From Bacillota bacterium (GTDB lineage Bacteria; Bacillota; Negativicutes; DSM-13327): a DNA stretch of 43,415 nt. A program made the position numbers and the translations under genes. Positions within the stretch are counted from its first letter, which is position 1. Each line of letters starts with the position of its first letter. The notes below the pieces were generated by a model. It was not told the DNA's origin. It did no database searches and saw only the letters and a program-made list of their open reading frames with translations. Below are positions 17,964-26,332 of the stretch, one piece after another. The stretch covers positions 1-43,415 of the forward strand of contig JAGFZX010000027.1 in assembly GCA_017889585.1 (NCBI GenBank), read 5' to 3'.

Positions 17964-18704
17964 TCACCCTTGTTTTTTCATTCTGGCTACTACCTTATGC
18001 CATAAGTGTTTTTCCAAGAAACTTCCCTTTGCATTTTCCTCCATATCTAAAAACATTTTATATGGCACAGAAAATGATAACATATCAGGCTCTATCATGG
18101 GGCGTACCGTAATATCAATCAATCCTACTACTGCTCTTGGATTTTCCTTTTGCGTTTCAGCGTAGGGTATAAGAAAAATAGACTGACACCCTGAGCCAAA
18201 GGGTATTAAAACGTTCTCTATTCCTGGTCTATAATAGTTAGCTAGCACCGTAAGAGCTGATAACTGGTCATTATTTACATAGAATACAATTAACTCAGGT
18301 ATTTCCTTGGTATCATCAACTTGTGACATGGGTTTTAAAATTACGTATTGGTAAGGAATATCTGTTATTGGTAGGCATTCAACGAATTCTCTACCCAGCT
18401 CTGGGTCTTTTAAATAACCTTCTCCTTCCAATACACCGCTTTTACCAACTGACAAAAAATACTCAATACCACCTGGATAGTTAGGAAATTGTCCAAACCC
18501 TAGTCCTGCTTTGCCGCCGGGACAGCATGTTGTTTTGCGTTCGAAAACTGCCGTTTTACCTTTTGCTGCAGCCAGAAATAATGGGATTGTACAACTCCAC
18601 TGACCTTCTTTACCTTGTAGCACCCCTTCAGGTTTTTCGTTGCTTAGAAAAATAGCTACAGGTTCATACCGCAGGTTTAATTCTTTGACCAACCAACTTT
18701 CCAT
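17964..18704 (-). CDS. DUF169 family protein
   Basis: 246 residues, cytoplasmic, belonging to the DUF169 family of anaerobes (RYEPVAIFLSNEKPEG start, TTCCPGGKAGLGFG with a Cys pair, PFGSGCQSIFLIPYAE, and DITVRPMIEPDMLSFSVPY near the end). Function unknown; the conserved Cys residues may bind metal or a cluster. I start it at ATG 18704 behind GTGAGGT; a longer reading to 18752 adds residues unlike the family. Confidence 0.8.
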   Translation of the reverse strand: MESWLVKELNLRYEPVAIFLSNEKPEGVLQGKEGQWSCTIPLFLAAAKGKTAVFERKTTCCPGGKAGLGFGQFPNYPGGIEYFLSVGKSGVLEGEGYLKDPELGREFVECLPITDIPYQYVILKPMSQVDDTKEIPELIVFYVNNDQLSALTVLANYYRPGIENVLIPFGSGCQSIFLIPYAETQKENPRAVVGLIDITVRPMIEPDMLSFSVPYKMFLDMEENAKGSFLEKHLWHKVVARMKKQG

Positions 18705-19209
18705 GCTTTCTACCTCACTTCTCCTATTTAATAATAGCATTACAACTATCAAAGGTTTTAGTAGTGATAGAGTTCCTGATATAAAAAGCTCTCTTGTCCA
18801 CCGGATGAGGTTTTCGAGAATTTAGCCCTTTTATTGCTAGTTTCTAAAAAGTAGCTGCTTTAACAATCACATTGTATATTCCAAGCAACCGTTAGTCAAT
18901 TTAACATTCGATAATTAAGATTCTCGATCTTTAAGTTTTTATAGAGGGACAAAGAACTTCTCCCTCTGTTTTTACAAATAATAACGGATGCTAAACCGAT
19001 GAAAGAATTTGATGTGGATTTATGTTTTGCATTGGTAGAAAAAGTTATGGTTAATGGTCACCAAGATTGGATTGAAGGGTTAGTCCGTACTGCGCAGCAG
19101 AATAAAAAACAAAGTCAGTTAGGCGGTTTTAGTTCGAATTATCTCGGATTAAAACCGTTTAAATTTTTGCTTTTTAGTTATATGTATCCTTTAATGCTTT
19201 AATCAATAT

Positions 19210-19340
19210 TAAACAAGGGCATTGATTTCAATATGTCTTGTTTGAAGTTGAATTTATAAACAAGATTATAGGTATTGTATCTTGATATTTTGGTGAACTA
19301 TAGGATAATTGTTGATTTATAAAACTTTTCCATCGAAACT
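19210..19340 (+). mobile_element. IS6-family element relic, right end
   Basis: Reading frame FEVEFINKIIGIVS-stop (to about 19286) is the C-terminus of an IS6 transposase, followed by TATTTTGGTGAACTATAGGA and a degenerate terminal repeat (CTTTTCCATCGAAACT) matching the right end of the 5.4-kb relic. No left end is visible. Confidence 0.65.
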
Positions 19341-19380
19341 CTATTGATTGCTACTGATACAATATTTTTTTAGAATATAG

Positions 19381-19410
19381 TTGCATAATGCAAATATAGC
19401 ATAGTATAAT
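19381..19410 (+). promoter_or_regulatory. promoter with MarR operator, copy 1
   Basis: TTGCATAATGCAA (19381-19393) is a near-perfect palindrome overlapping a -35 box TTGCAT, with an 18-base spacer to TATAAT (19405-19410). The same layout precedes the second MarR gene, so autoregulation is likely. Confidence 0.65.
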
Positions 19411-19464
19411 AGATGAATAAACCAACTGTATTGAGATGCAACTAGAAAGGGAGATAATTAAAGA

Positions 19465-19908
19465 ATGTCTAATCGTAATCAAACCCAATTACTGCGAGAA
19501 AATTTACGGATTTTGGTCCGCAAATTAGGAGTTCTTGAGCGGGGGGAGGCTTCATGCTGTGGAATAACGTTGAGTCAGAGCTATACCATAGTTGAGATTG
19601 GTAGAGCAGGGACGATGTCGGCAAGCCGATTGACGGAGATTCTTGGGGTTGACAAAAGCACTGTGAGTAAGTCTATCGATAAACTTGTAAACAGTGGAAT
19701 TCTGGTGCGGGATACTGATCCAGAAGATCGGAGATCTGTTATCTTGCGTTTAAGCGACAAAGGGCAATCCGTTTTTGCGGAAGTAGAAAAGCGGGCAACA
19801 GAATATTTCACAGAGGTTGTTGCCGCCATACCTGCTGATAAGCGTGAGCAGATTATTGAAAGCTTAGAATATCTGGGTCGGGCATTAAACAACGTCGGAT
19901 GTTGTTAA
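19465..19908 (+). CDS. MarR-family regulator with vicinal cysteines, copy 1
   Basis: 147 residues. Winged HTH: SASRLTEILGVDKSTVSKSIDKLVNSGIL, wing DPEDRRSVILRLSDKG. C31-C32 (GEASCCGITLSQSYT) lie before the HTH and C146-C147 end the protein. Two Cys pairs could make a dithiol site for As(III) or a methylarsenical, switching the operator off; this is inference from the neighbouring arsM. AAAGGGAG precedes ATG 19465. The copy at 23387 is nearly the same length and largely identical in sequence. It heads the aminotransferase-arsM-DGC cluster. Confidence 0.88.
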   Translation: MSNRNQTQLLRENLRILVRKLGVLERGEASCCGITLSQSYTIVEIGRAGTMSASRLTEILGVDKSTVSKSIDKLVNSGILVRDTDPEDRRSVILRLSDKGQSVFAEVEKRATEYFTEVVAAIPADKREQIIESLEYLGRALNNVGCC

Positions 19909-20003
19909 TTTTTTTTAAAGGAATTCACCCCTATTCCAGGATCTATTAATTATTTATTTATATTTATTCACATTGACTTATCTTATCAGGAGGGATTTTT
20001 TTT

Positions 20004-21209
20004 ATGGATAATGATTTAATGAGAAGTACAAAAGAACTTCTCAAGGAAGGGGAACAGTCTATTTTATTTACCACTGTTAGACCTGACGTCATCATGGAAC
20101 GAGGACGCGGAATGTACTTATGGGATACAACTGGAAAACAGTACTTGGATTTTATTGGCGGTTGGGCGGTTACATGTTTAGGTCACTGTCCCCCTGTTAT
20201 TACGAAAGCACTGGAGCAGCAAAGCCGTGAACTAGTAAATGCTAGTCCTTCATTTTATAACAAACCCATGATTCGGCTTGCCAAACTACTCACAGAGTAT
20301 TCTTGCTTTGATAAGGTGTTTTTTGCCAGTAGCGGTGCCGAAGCGAATGAAGGTGCTATCAAACTGGCACGAAAATATGGTTCTACATATCGTGATGGGG
20401 CTTATGAGATTATTACAACAATTAATAGTTTTCATGGACGTACCCTTGCCACCATGTCAGCTACTGGCAAAAAAAAGTGGGAAAGTTTGTTTGAACCAAA
20501 GGTTCAAGGATTTAAACATGTTCCACTGAATGATCTTGATGCAATAAACAAAACAATAAGCCCTACTACATGTGCGATTATGCTGGAACCAATCCAGGGT
20601 GAAGGTGGAGTTTTCGAAGTAGAAGAAACCTATATTAAAACATTACGAAAAATATGTGATGAAAAGGGGATTCTACTCATATTTGATGAAGTCCAGACGG
20701 GAATTGGCAGGACTGGCACACTATTTGCCTATGAACATTACGGAATTGAACCTGATATTATGACTCTAGCGAAAGGTATTGGCGGAGGATTCCCTCTATC
20801 AGCTTTATTAGTCAAGGAGAAGTTTAATATATTTGAAGCTGGAGACCAAGGAGGAACATATTCCGGTCAACCCCTCGCCATGGCTGTAGGTATGGCAGTT
20901 GTGAAGGAGGTAATGGAAAAAGACCTTCCGACAAATGCTCAAGCACAAGGTAATTATATTATTGAAAAACTAAAAATCCTAAAAGACCAATTTAAGTTAA
21001 AAGATATTAGAGGAAAAGGATTGTTGGTTGCCTTTGATTTGCCAACAAATCAAGGAAGTGATATTGCTTCCGAGTGTCTTAAAGAAGGTCTGATCATCAA
21101 TTCGCCTCAACCTTCTACTATACGCTTGATGCCACCATTAATTGTTACAAAAAAGGAAATAGATGATATGTTCCAAATACTTTGCACTGTGATGAAAAGA
21201 GTATTGTAA
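20004..21209 (+). CDS. class III PLP aminotransferase, acetylornithine-type
   Basis: 401 residues. PLP-fold landmarks: [20 protein letters not shown] (phosphate-binding), [19 protein letters not shown] with the PLP Asp, [15 protein letters not shown] with the Schiff-base Lys, and [11 protein letters not shown]. It resembles ArgD and related omega-aminotransferases; the amino donor and acceptor cannot be read from sequence. AGGAGG precedes ATG 20004. The gene sits between an arsenic-type MarR and arsM with only 47 bases to arsM, so it is probably co-transcribed. A role on an amino-acid-like organoarsenical is possible but speculative; so is simple arginine metabolism. Confidence 0.85.
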   Translation: MDNDLMRSTKELLKEGEQSILFTTVRPDVIMERGRGMYLWDTTGKQYLDFIGGWAVTCLGHCPPVITKALEQQSRELVNASPSFYNKPMIRLAKLLTEYSCFDKVFFASSGAEANEGAIKLARKYGSTYRDGAYEIITTINSFHGRTLATMSATGKKKWESLFEPKVQGFKHVPLNDLDAINKTISPTTCAIMLEPIQGEGGVFEVEETYIKTLRKICDEKGILLIFDEVQTGIGRTGTLFAYEHYGIEPDIMTLAKGIGGGFPLSALLVKEKFNIFEAGDQGGTYSGQPLAMAVGMAVVKEVMEKDLPTNAQAQGNYIIEKLKILKDQFKLKDIRGKGLLVAFDLPTNQGSDIASECLKEGLIINSPQPSTIRLMPPLIVTKKEIDDMFQILCTVMKRVL

Positions 21210-21256
21210 CGCTTAAAAGGCAAAGAAATAATCAGTTGATTATTAGGAGGTATATA

Positions 21257-22513
21257 ATGAAGGAAGATATTCGAGAACAGGTAAGACAAAAATATGCTCA
21301 GGCGATAACGTCGAAATCGGGCTGTTGTGCTTCAACAGGTTGCTGCGGAGACAATCGAAACGTTACCAGCGCCATAACAGGCAACTTGTACCAATCTACA
21401 GAGATGGAAGGTTTACCGCAAGATATTCTTGCCACTTCACTGGGATGTGGCAATCCTACCGCACTAGGCAATCTTTATGCCGGTGAGACGGTTCTTGACC
21501 TCGGCAGTGGCGCCGGGTTGGATGTGCTGCTTTCAGCTAAGAGGGTCGGCCCTTTCGGTAAGGCTTATGGGCTAGATATGACGGATGAAATGCTCGCAGA
21601 AGCTAACGTCAATAAGGTCAAATCGGGACTAACCAATGCAGAATTTTTGAAAGGCCATATTGAAGATATTCCGCTGCCCGAGAGTTCTGTTGATGTTGTC
21701 ATCTCCAATTGTGTCATCAATCTATCGGTCGATAAGGACCAGGTTTTACAGGAAATTTATCGGGTATTGAAACCCGGCGGCCGGATAGCGGTCTCTGATA
21801 TCGTCACTACGAAACCTTTACCTGACAACATAAAGCAGAACATGCTGGCTTGGGCCGGCTGTATGGCAGGGGCCCTTGTGGATGAAGAATATAAAACAAA
21901 ATTAACTAAAGCGGGCTTTGAGAACGTTGAACTCGAAATTACTAGGACGTATGACTTAACCGACTTGGTGGTGCGGCATTTGACTCCTGGTCTCGCGAGT
22001 GAGGAACTTATAAAATGGAACGGGGCACTTGTCAGTGCGTTTATCCGTGCTCGAAAGCCGTCCCAGAAAATGGCGGCGGGCAAAGATTTTAGTATTAAAC
22101 TTGCTGAACAAGAAGAATTTCTTCAAATACATGAATTGCTTATTAAGAGCGGGCTGCCAACAGCAGGTGTTGATTCTAGCAACGGAATTTACTACATAGC
22201 TAGTGACCAGGAAATAATGGGGGTTGTGGGTGTTGAGCAATATGGAGCAGCAGTGATGCTACGCTCACTGGCCGTCAAGCCTCAATTTCAGAAAGCGGGT
22301 GTTGCCCAGCAATTGATAGACTATGCTTTGGAGGCACTAAAAAGTACTGGGGGTACCGATATATATCTGATCACTAATACAGCTGAGCAGTATCTGACTC
22401 GGTATGGTTTTGCCAAGATTGAGCGCAATAGAGTTCCGAATCATGTTTTGGCAACTTCTGCCCTCGGTGATGCCTGTTCGTCTTCCAGTACTTGCATGCA
22501 TTTGAAGTTGTAA
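21257..22513 (+). CDS. arsM: arsenite S-adenosylmethyltransferase fused to ArsN2-like GNAT
   Basis: 418 residues. Residues 1-270 are ArsM: N-terminal [10 protein letters not shown], the As-binding cysteines C64 (SLGCGNP), C152 (SNCVINLS) and C202 (AGCMAGA), and SAM motif [13 protein letters not shown]. Methylation gives mono- to trimethylarsenicals in known enzymes. Residues 278-400 form a GNAT acetyltransferase fold with acetyl-CoA loop QKAGVAQQL, like the ArsN2 family, followed by a Cys-containing tail CSSSSTC. Start ATG 21257 follows AGGAGG; a 25-residue longer reading would overlap the aminotransferase end. The fusion ties methylation to an acetyl transfer of unknown target. Confidence 0.9.
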   Translation: MKEDIREQVRQKYAQAITSKSGCCASTGCCGDNRNVTSAITGNLYQSTEMEGLPQDILATSLGCGNPTALGNLYAGETVLDLGSGAGLDVLLSAKRVGPFGKAYGLDMTDEMLAEANVNKVKSGLTNAEFLKGHIEDIPLPESSVDVVISNCVINLSVDKDQVLQEIYRVLKPGGRIAVSDIVTTKPLPDNIKQNMLAWAGCMAGALVDEEYKTKLTKAGFENVELEITRTYDLTDLVVRHLTPGLASEELIKWNGALVSAFIRARKPSQKMAAGKDFSIKLAEQEEFLQIHELLIKSGLPTAGVDSSNGIYYIASDQEIMGVVGVEQYGAAVMLRSLAVKPQFQKAGVAQQLIDYALEALKSTGGTDIYLITNTAEQYLTRYGFAKIERNRVPNHVLATSALGDACSSSSTCMHLKL

Positions 22514-22559
22514 AAAACTATGGAGATTATCAATAGGTAATAAGTAAGGGGGTAATATT

Positions 22560-22931
22560 GTGGGATGTTGCAATAACGTAACTGGAGAAAATAAAAGAAT
22601 TTTATATAGTTGTTCAGGGGCTTGTGATTTAGGTCAAGCCAGTGATTTATTAGGCCGCAAGCTTAGAGAAAGCGGATATGCGCAAGGTGCATGCAGTTGT
22701 CTTGCGAGTATCGGGGCGGGCATCCAAGCTTATGTTGCAAAAGCTAAGGCGGCGGAAGAGGTCGTTTGTATTGATGGATGCGCAATCGCCTGCGCCAGTA
22801 AGATGATTGAAAAGATTGATGTGAAACCTAAAATATATACTCTTACTAAGATGGGGCTTTCAAATGGGAAAATAGAAATTTCTGAGATGCTTATTAACGG
22901 CTTGTATAACCAAATTATAAAGGATAAATAA
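22560..22931 (+). CDS. DGC-domain putative zinc-binding protein
   Basis: 123 residues rich in cysteine: C3, C4, C18, C22, C45, C47, C70, C74, C78. The motif IDGCAIACA gives the DGC (PF08859) family its name; ILYSCSGACDLGQASD and YAQGACSCLASIGAG are the other conserved blocks. Function unknown, often beside arsenic or metal genes. GTG 22560 is the start, with AAGGGGG at 22546-22552. It follows arsM by 46 bases and probably belongs to the same transcript. Confidence 0.82.
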   Translation: MGCCNNVTGENKRILYSCSGACDLGQASDLLGRKLRESGYAQGACSCLASIGAGIQAYVAKAKAAEEVVCIDGCAIACASKMIEKIDVKPKIYTLTKMGLSNGKIEISEMLINGLYNQIIKDK

Positions 22932-23302
22932 GTTTTATTAAGGCATGATAATAGACTGGCGTGGGGATAAAAACATTAAGCACTAGTGAATCATGTGATC
23001 ATCAGAGAAAATAGTGAAGTCGCCGAATAAAAGCAGACGGCGAGAAACAATGAAAATTAGTAAGCACAGTGGTAAAAAGCATGAAAGAATTATGGCATTC
23101 GTCAAATAGGTAATAAGTAAAAACCCACATAGTATGATGGAATTCATTGTACTATGTGGGCCTTTGTATTTAGGAGGGTGTATTGGGCTGCAATCATGTG
23201 CCTAACTGGGAACGGTGGGCAGTGGCAATGACAAAGAGTGCTCCTGCCGTTGATGCTACTAATACGATATTCTTCAAACAGGAATATTTTTCAAAAATAT
23301 TG
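22932..23302. other. intergenic with terminator at 23124-23171
   Basis: CCCACATAGTA (23124-23134), a 15-base loop and TACTATGTGGG (23150-23160) followed by CCTTTGTATTT: terminator for the arsM cluster. The string ATAGGTAATAAGTAA occurs both at 22534 and 23105, a short direct repeat. A 19-codon ORF near 23050 is not convincing. No other gene is seen. Confidence 0.7.
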
Positions 23303-23332
23303 TTGCATAGTACAACCATAATGTGATATTAT
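23303..23332 (+). promoter_or_regulatory. promoter with MarR operator, copy 2
   Basis: TTGCATAGTACAA (23303-23315) overlaps -35 TTGCAT; an 18-base spacer leads to TATTAT (23327-23332). Spacing and position match the copy at 19381, though the surrounding DNA has diverged. Confidence 0.6.
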
Positions 23333-23386
23333 AGGTGTATAAGCCAACTGTATCGCAATACAACTAAAGCGGGAGGTAATTTTTAA

Positions 23387-23830
23387 ATGTCTAATCTTAA
23401 TCAAACGCAATTACTGAGAGAAAATTTACGGATTTTGGTCCGCAAATTAGGAGTTCTGGAGCGGGGGGAGGCTTCGTGTTGTGGGATGACGTTGAGTCAG
23501 AGCTATACCATTGTTGAGATTGGTAGAGCAGGGGCTATGTCGGCAAACCAGTTGACGGAGATTCTTGGGGTTGATAAAAGCACTGTTAGTAAGTCTATCG
23601 ATAAACTTGTAAACAATGGAATTCTGGTGCGGAGTAGTGATCCGGAAGACAGGAGATCCGTTATCCTGTGCTTAAGCAACAAGGGGCAATTAGCTTTTGA
23701 GGAAGTAGAAAAGCGGGCGATAGCATATTTCGGGGAGGTTGTTGCTGACATACCTGACGACAAACGTGAACAGATTGTTGAAAGCTTGCAATATCTGGTT
23801 AAGGTGTTAAAAGGCCCCCGGTGTTGCTAA
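23387..23830 (+). CDS. MarR-family regulator with vicinal cysteines, copy 2
   Basis: Paralogue of the 19465 gene, also 147 residues with the same C31-C32 pair (GEASCCGMTLSQSYT) and the CC ending. HTH SANQLTEILGVDKSTVSKSIDKL is almost unchanged; changes cluster in the last 50 residues (AYFGEVVADIPDDKREQIVE). GGGAGG precedes ATG 23387. It lies directly before a PF03773 permease and a thioredoxin-like gene, which it probably controls. The two copies may cross-bind each other's operators. Confidence 0.87.
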   Translation: MSNLNQTQLLRENLRILVRKLGVLERGEASCCGMTLSQSYTIVEIGRAGAMSANQLTEILGVDKSTVSKSIDKLVNNGILVRSSDPEDRRSVILCLSNKGQLAFEEVEKRAIAYFGEVVADIPDDKREQIVESLQYLVKVLKGPRCC

Positions 23831-23872
23831 TAAGCTTTCAGGTAATCTCGGGGTATGAAAGGAGAAGTTACC

Positions 23873-24820
23873 ATGTTCAAAATTTTTGCTGATTTAGTGG
23901 TTTTTGATTGGTTGGGTCTGACTCCTGGCGATCCTTTTACCACCGCTCTCAACTTCTTTGTGTACGGTGTGCCGAAAATATCGTTGCTGATGACGGTGGC
24001 GATCTTCGTCGTTTCCATTATCCGCTCCTATATTCCACCGGAAAAAACGAAGAAGTTTTTAAGTCATCGACAGACCTTTGTCGGGAATATCCTGGCTGCT
24101 TTAATCGGGATACTAACCCCTTTTTGTTCGTGTTCTGCTGTTCCACTATTCATAGGTTTTATGGAAGCGGGTGTTCCCTTAGGTGTAACATTTTCATTTT
24201 TAGTGTCGTCACCTATGATAAACGAAGTTGGTTTGATTCTGTTGTTTGGCATGTTTGGCTGGAAGGTTGCCCTGTTATATGTGATCAGCGGCCTTGTTAT
24301 CGCTATTATAAGCGGTTATGTTATTGGTAAATTGAAGCTTGAGCATTTAGTCGAAGAGTACGTGTACCAAATAAAGAGCGAGGACGTGGAGTTGCACGAA
24401 CCCACCTTTACCGAAAGGTGCCGCGAGGCAAAGAAATTTACAGCTGACTTTTTGAAAAGGACTGTGTTATACATTGCTGTAGCAATGGCCATCGGCGGGT
24501 TTATTCATGGTTATGTACCAAGCGATTTTCTAACAGCCTATGCGGGTCGAAATAACCCGTTAGCAGTACCGTTAGTAGTCTTAATCGGCGTACCGATGTA
24601 TAACAGCGCCGCGGGTATGGTGCCAATCATTTACGCATTAGTGGAAAAGGGGTTGCCGTTAGGGACAGCGCTTGCATTCTTGATGTCAGTGGCGGCACTT
24701 AGCCTTCCGGAAATGGTTATTCTCCGCAGGGTGCTTAAGGTGAAACTGATCGCTATATATGTTAGTGTCCTGACCGTAGCGATCATACTCACAGGTTATC
24801 TCTTTAACGCGATAGTTTGA
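23873..24820 (+). CDS. PF03773 permease, ArsP-like (copy 1)
   Basis: 315 residues with about eight to ten helices. The hallmark LTPFCSCSAVPLFIGFMEAGVPLGVTFSFL with a Cys-Ser-Cys pair lies near residues 85-115 and is repeated in weaker form as GVPMYNSAAGMVPIIYALVEKGLPLGTALAFLM. Members such as ArsP export trivalent organoarsenicals; others move unknown metals. ATG 23873 follows AAAGGAG at 23858-23864; ATG 23855 lies before that site. It follows MarR copy 2 and precedes a thioredoxin-like gene by 20 bases. Confidence 0.85.
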   Translation: MFKIFADLVVFDWLGLTPGDPFTTALNFFVYGVPKISLLMTVAIFVVSIIRSYIPPEKTKKFLSHRQTFVGNILAALIGILTPFCSCSAVPLFIGFMEAGVPLGVTFSFLVSSPMINEVGLILLFGMFGWKVALLYVISGLVIAIISGYVIGKLKLEHLVEEYVYQIKSEDVELHEPTFTERCREAKKFTADFLKRTVLYIAVAMAIGGFIHGYVPSDFLTAYAGRNNPLAVPLVVLIGVPMYNSAAGMVPIIYALVEKGLPLGTALAFLMSVAALSLPEMVILRRVLKVKLIAIYVSVLTVAIILTGYLFNAIV

Positions 24821-24840
24821 AAAAATTAGGAGGGAAAAAG

Positions 24841-25083
24841 ATGAAGATCGAGGTTTTTGAATCGAGTTGCTGTAAAGCTAGCAATGTCTATGGTTTGGTT
24901 GAACGGGCTATGAATGAAAGTGGTGTCAACGCAGAAGTGACAAAGGAAACTGATATGGTGGAGGCCATAAAACGGGGTATCATGCGCACTCCGGCCTTAA
25001 TTATCGACGGCAAAGTAGTATGCGCTGGCCGTGTACCGGAATATGAAGAAGTAGCCAAGTGGTTATTGGGAGGTAATTCATGA
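24841..25083 (+). CDS. small thioredoxin-like protein (MTH895 type)
   Basis: 80 residues, thioredoxin fold with beta-start MKIEVFESSCCKASNVYGLVERAM, then RTPALIIDGKVVCAGRVPEYEEVAKWL with the cis-Pro. The usual CxxC is here C10-C11, adjacent, which could bind As(III) or a soft metal. AGGAGG precedes ATG 24841. It is coupled to the permease upstream, as such proteins often are, and may hand the substrate to it or reduce it. Confidence 0.82.
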   Translation: MKIEVFESSCCKASNVYGLVERAMNESGVNAEVTKETDMVEAIKRGIMRTPALIIDGKVVCAGRVPEYEEVAKWLLGGNS

Positions 25084-25133
25084 ACGAAGATGTTCGAGAA
25101 CAGGTACCAAGAATAATGACAGTAAGTTCTTAG
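25080..25133 (+). pseudogene. 5' stub of a lost arsM copy
   Basis: MNEDVREQV-PRIMTVSS-stop, 17 codons, overlapping the thioredoxin stop as ATGA. The first nine codons match the arsM start at 21257 (MKEDIREQV), also at DNA level (GAAGATRTTCGAGAACAGGTA). After that, similarity ends. The rest of the gene appears deleted. Confidence 0.7.
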
Positions 25134-25290
25134 CGCCATTAACAGATTTATTAAAGAATCCCATAAGCCGCAGTATATATATATATGATTGTATTCTTTG
25201 AAGGTGTCTTTATTATGGGATCATTTTCTTTTCTTGGAGGATTCATTAAAAACCAGTATGACTTCAATAACCTTCTGATCGGGCTTATGA
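25134..25290. other. non-coding or degenerate stretch
   Basis: Carries a 28-codon frame from ATG 25215 (MGSFSFLGGFIKNQYDFNNL) that may be the shifted N-terminal part of the MoaF-like fragment downstream. No terminator seen. Confidence 0.3.
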
Positions 25291-25545
25291 TTTCAGTTTG
25301 AATTCCACTCGATACGCTCAATGACAATTTTAGGAATGAAAGGCAAGCACAAAGGGTTTACCGAAACGGTGGAAATCAGCGTAACGCCCATTCGCCCCGG
25401 AGTGTTTATGGTGGCCTGGCAGGAAGAAAACAAAACAACGGTATTTCACATCGAGGATTTTGAAAAAGGCATAATCTATGCCAATATAACCTTACCTGGC
25501 AACACCTCGCTCCGTTTGCAGGGACCTTTTAAACTGGTGAAATAG
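25291..25545 (+). pseudogene. MoaF-related domain fragment
   Basis: The frame open from 25291 reads FQFEFHSIRSMTILGMKG, then KGFTETVEISVTPIRPGVFM, then a run ending ITLPGNTSLRLQGPFKLVK. This looks like the C-terminal two thirds of small MoaF-related proteins. The first ATG is 25321 with no good ribosome site. A TGA at 25288 blocks the frame upstream, and a possible N-terminal piece is in another frame, so it is likely broken. If it is expressed from 25321 it gives 74 residues. Confidence 0.5.
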
Positions 25546-25640
25546 CGGCTTCATTAATCGATTTGTTATCTATGGTTCAGAAAAAAAGGTGGGATATCTC
25601 GAGGCCACTGAAACAGATTTAGTTTTACGATCCTAACAAT

Positions 25641-25692
25641 AAAAAGAAACAGAAGATGCGGCACAAATTTGTTGCTTCTTCTGTTTCTTTTT
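25641..25692 (+). terminator. terminator
   Basis: AAAAAGAAACAGAAGATGC, a loop around GGCACAAATTTGTT, and GCTTCTTCTGTTTCTTTTTT. Long stem with one mismatch. Closes the MarR2-permease-thioredoxin unit. The rest of 25546-25877 is AT-rich with no gene. Confidence 0.88.
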
Positions 25693-25877
25693 TACTATTA
25701 TTAGCAAAACCGAGAAAACATGTATTCTAGTATAAATTATCATATTAGGAAATTAAAATATTAAAATATTTCGATATAATCATTTAAATCTAGAAGGAAT
25801 TTAACTTATATACATAGAAACTATTGAAATGATAAAAATAATCTATGTCAAATGATAATTGAGGAGAGGGTTATGAA

Positions 25878-26327
25878 TTGAAAAAGAACGTTAATATTTC
25901 TGAAATTAAAAGTAGAGCTGAAGAATATTATCGTAACGGAGATTTTTATTGTTCAGAAGCTATTGTTAAAGCAATTAAAGATGGGTTTGAATTACCGATT
26001 TCAGACGATGCGATAGCAATGGCTTCTGGTTTTCCGGTTGGGATGGGAGGGTCTGGTTGTACCTGCGGCGCCGTGGCTGGTGGCGTAATGGCAATTGGTA
26101 TGTTTTTTGGACGAACGAAGCCTAAGGACCCTAAAGTAACTAAAACGATGCAACTTGCAAAAGAGCTCCATAATACTTTTCAGGACAAGCATAATTGTCT
26201 TTGCTGTCGCGTGTTGACCAATGGAATGGAGCTTGGGTCGCCTAGACACAAGAGTCAATGTATTTCTTTTACCGGTGAAGTAGCTGAGGCAGTAGCAAAT
26301 TTAGTAGTGCGAGAAATTAAGGAGTGA
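25878..26327 (+). CDS. C_GCAxxG_C_C family redox protein
   Basis: 149 residues with the pattern of PF09719: FYCSEAI, then GMGGSGCTCGAVAGGVMAIG, then HNCLCCRVLTNG and HKSQCISFTGE. The conserved cysteines suggest a metal or cluster site; the cellular role is unknown. The start is TTG 25878 after GAGGAGAGGG; an ATG at 25873 is out of frame and stops at once. Its end overlaps the Shine-Dalgarno of the substrate-binding protein by design, so it is part of the ABC importer operon. Confidence 0.82.
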   Translation: MKKNVNISEIKSRAEEYYRNGDFYCSEAIVKAIKDGFELPISDDAIAMASGFPVGMGGSGCTCGAVAGGVMAIGMFFGRTKPKDPKVTKTMQLAKELHNTFQDKHNCLCCRVLTNGMELGSPRHKSQCISFTGEVAEAVANLVVREIKE

Positions 26328-26332
26328 TTTTA

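Larger units (their letters stand above)
18705..19464. other. gene-poor stretch with mobile-element remains
   Basis: An open stretch at 18984-19100 encodes DAKPMKEFDVDLCFALVEKV, which resembles the C-terminal end of large serine recombinases, with nothing left of the catalytic domain. It is followed by the IS6 relic at 19210-19340 and then by the MarR promoter. No intact gene is supported here. Confidence 0.45.

Noticed and set aside
23050..23110. 19-codon ORF MKISKHSGKKHERIMAFVK
   Set aside because: Weak start site, no neighbours to support it, and it runs into the repeat before the terminator.
25288..25290. TGA before the MoaF-like fragment as a third selenocysteine codon
   Set aside because: No stem-loop follows it, the sequence upstream in that frame does not resemble the family, and a frameshift explains the break better.
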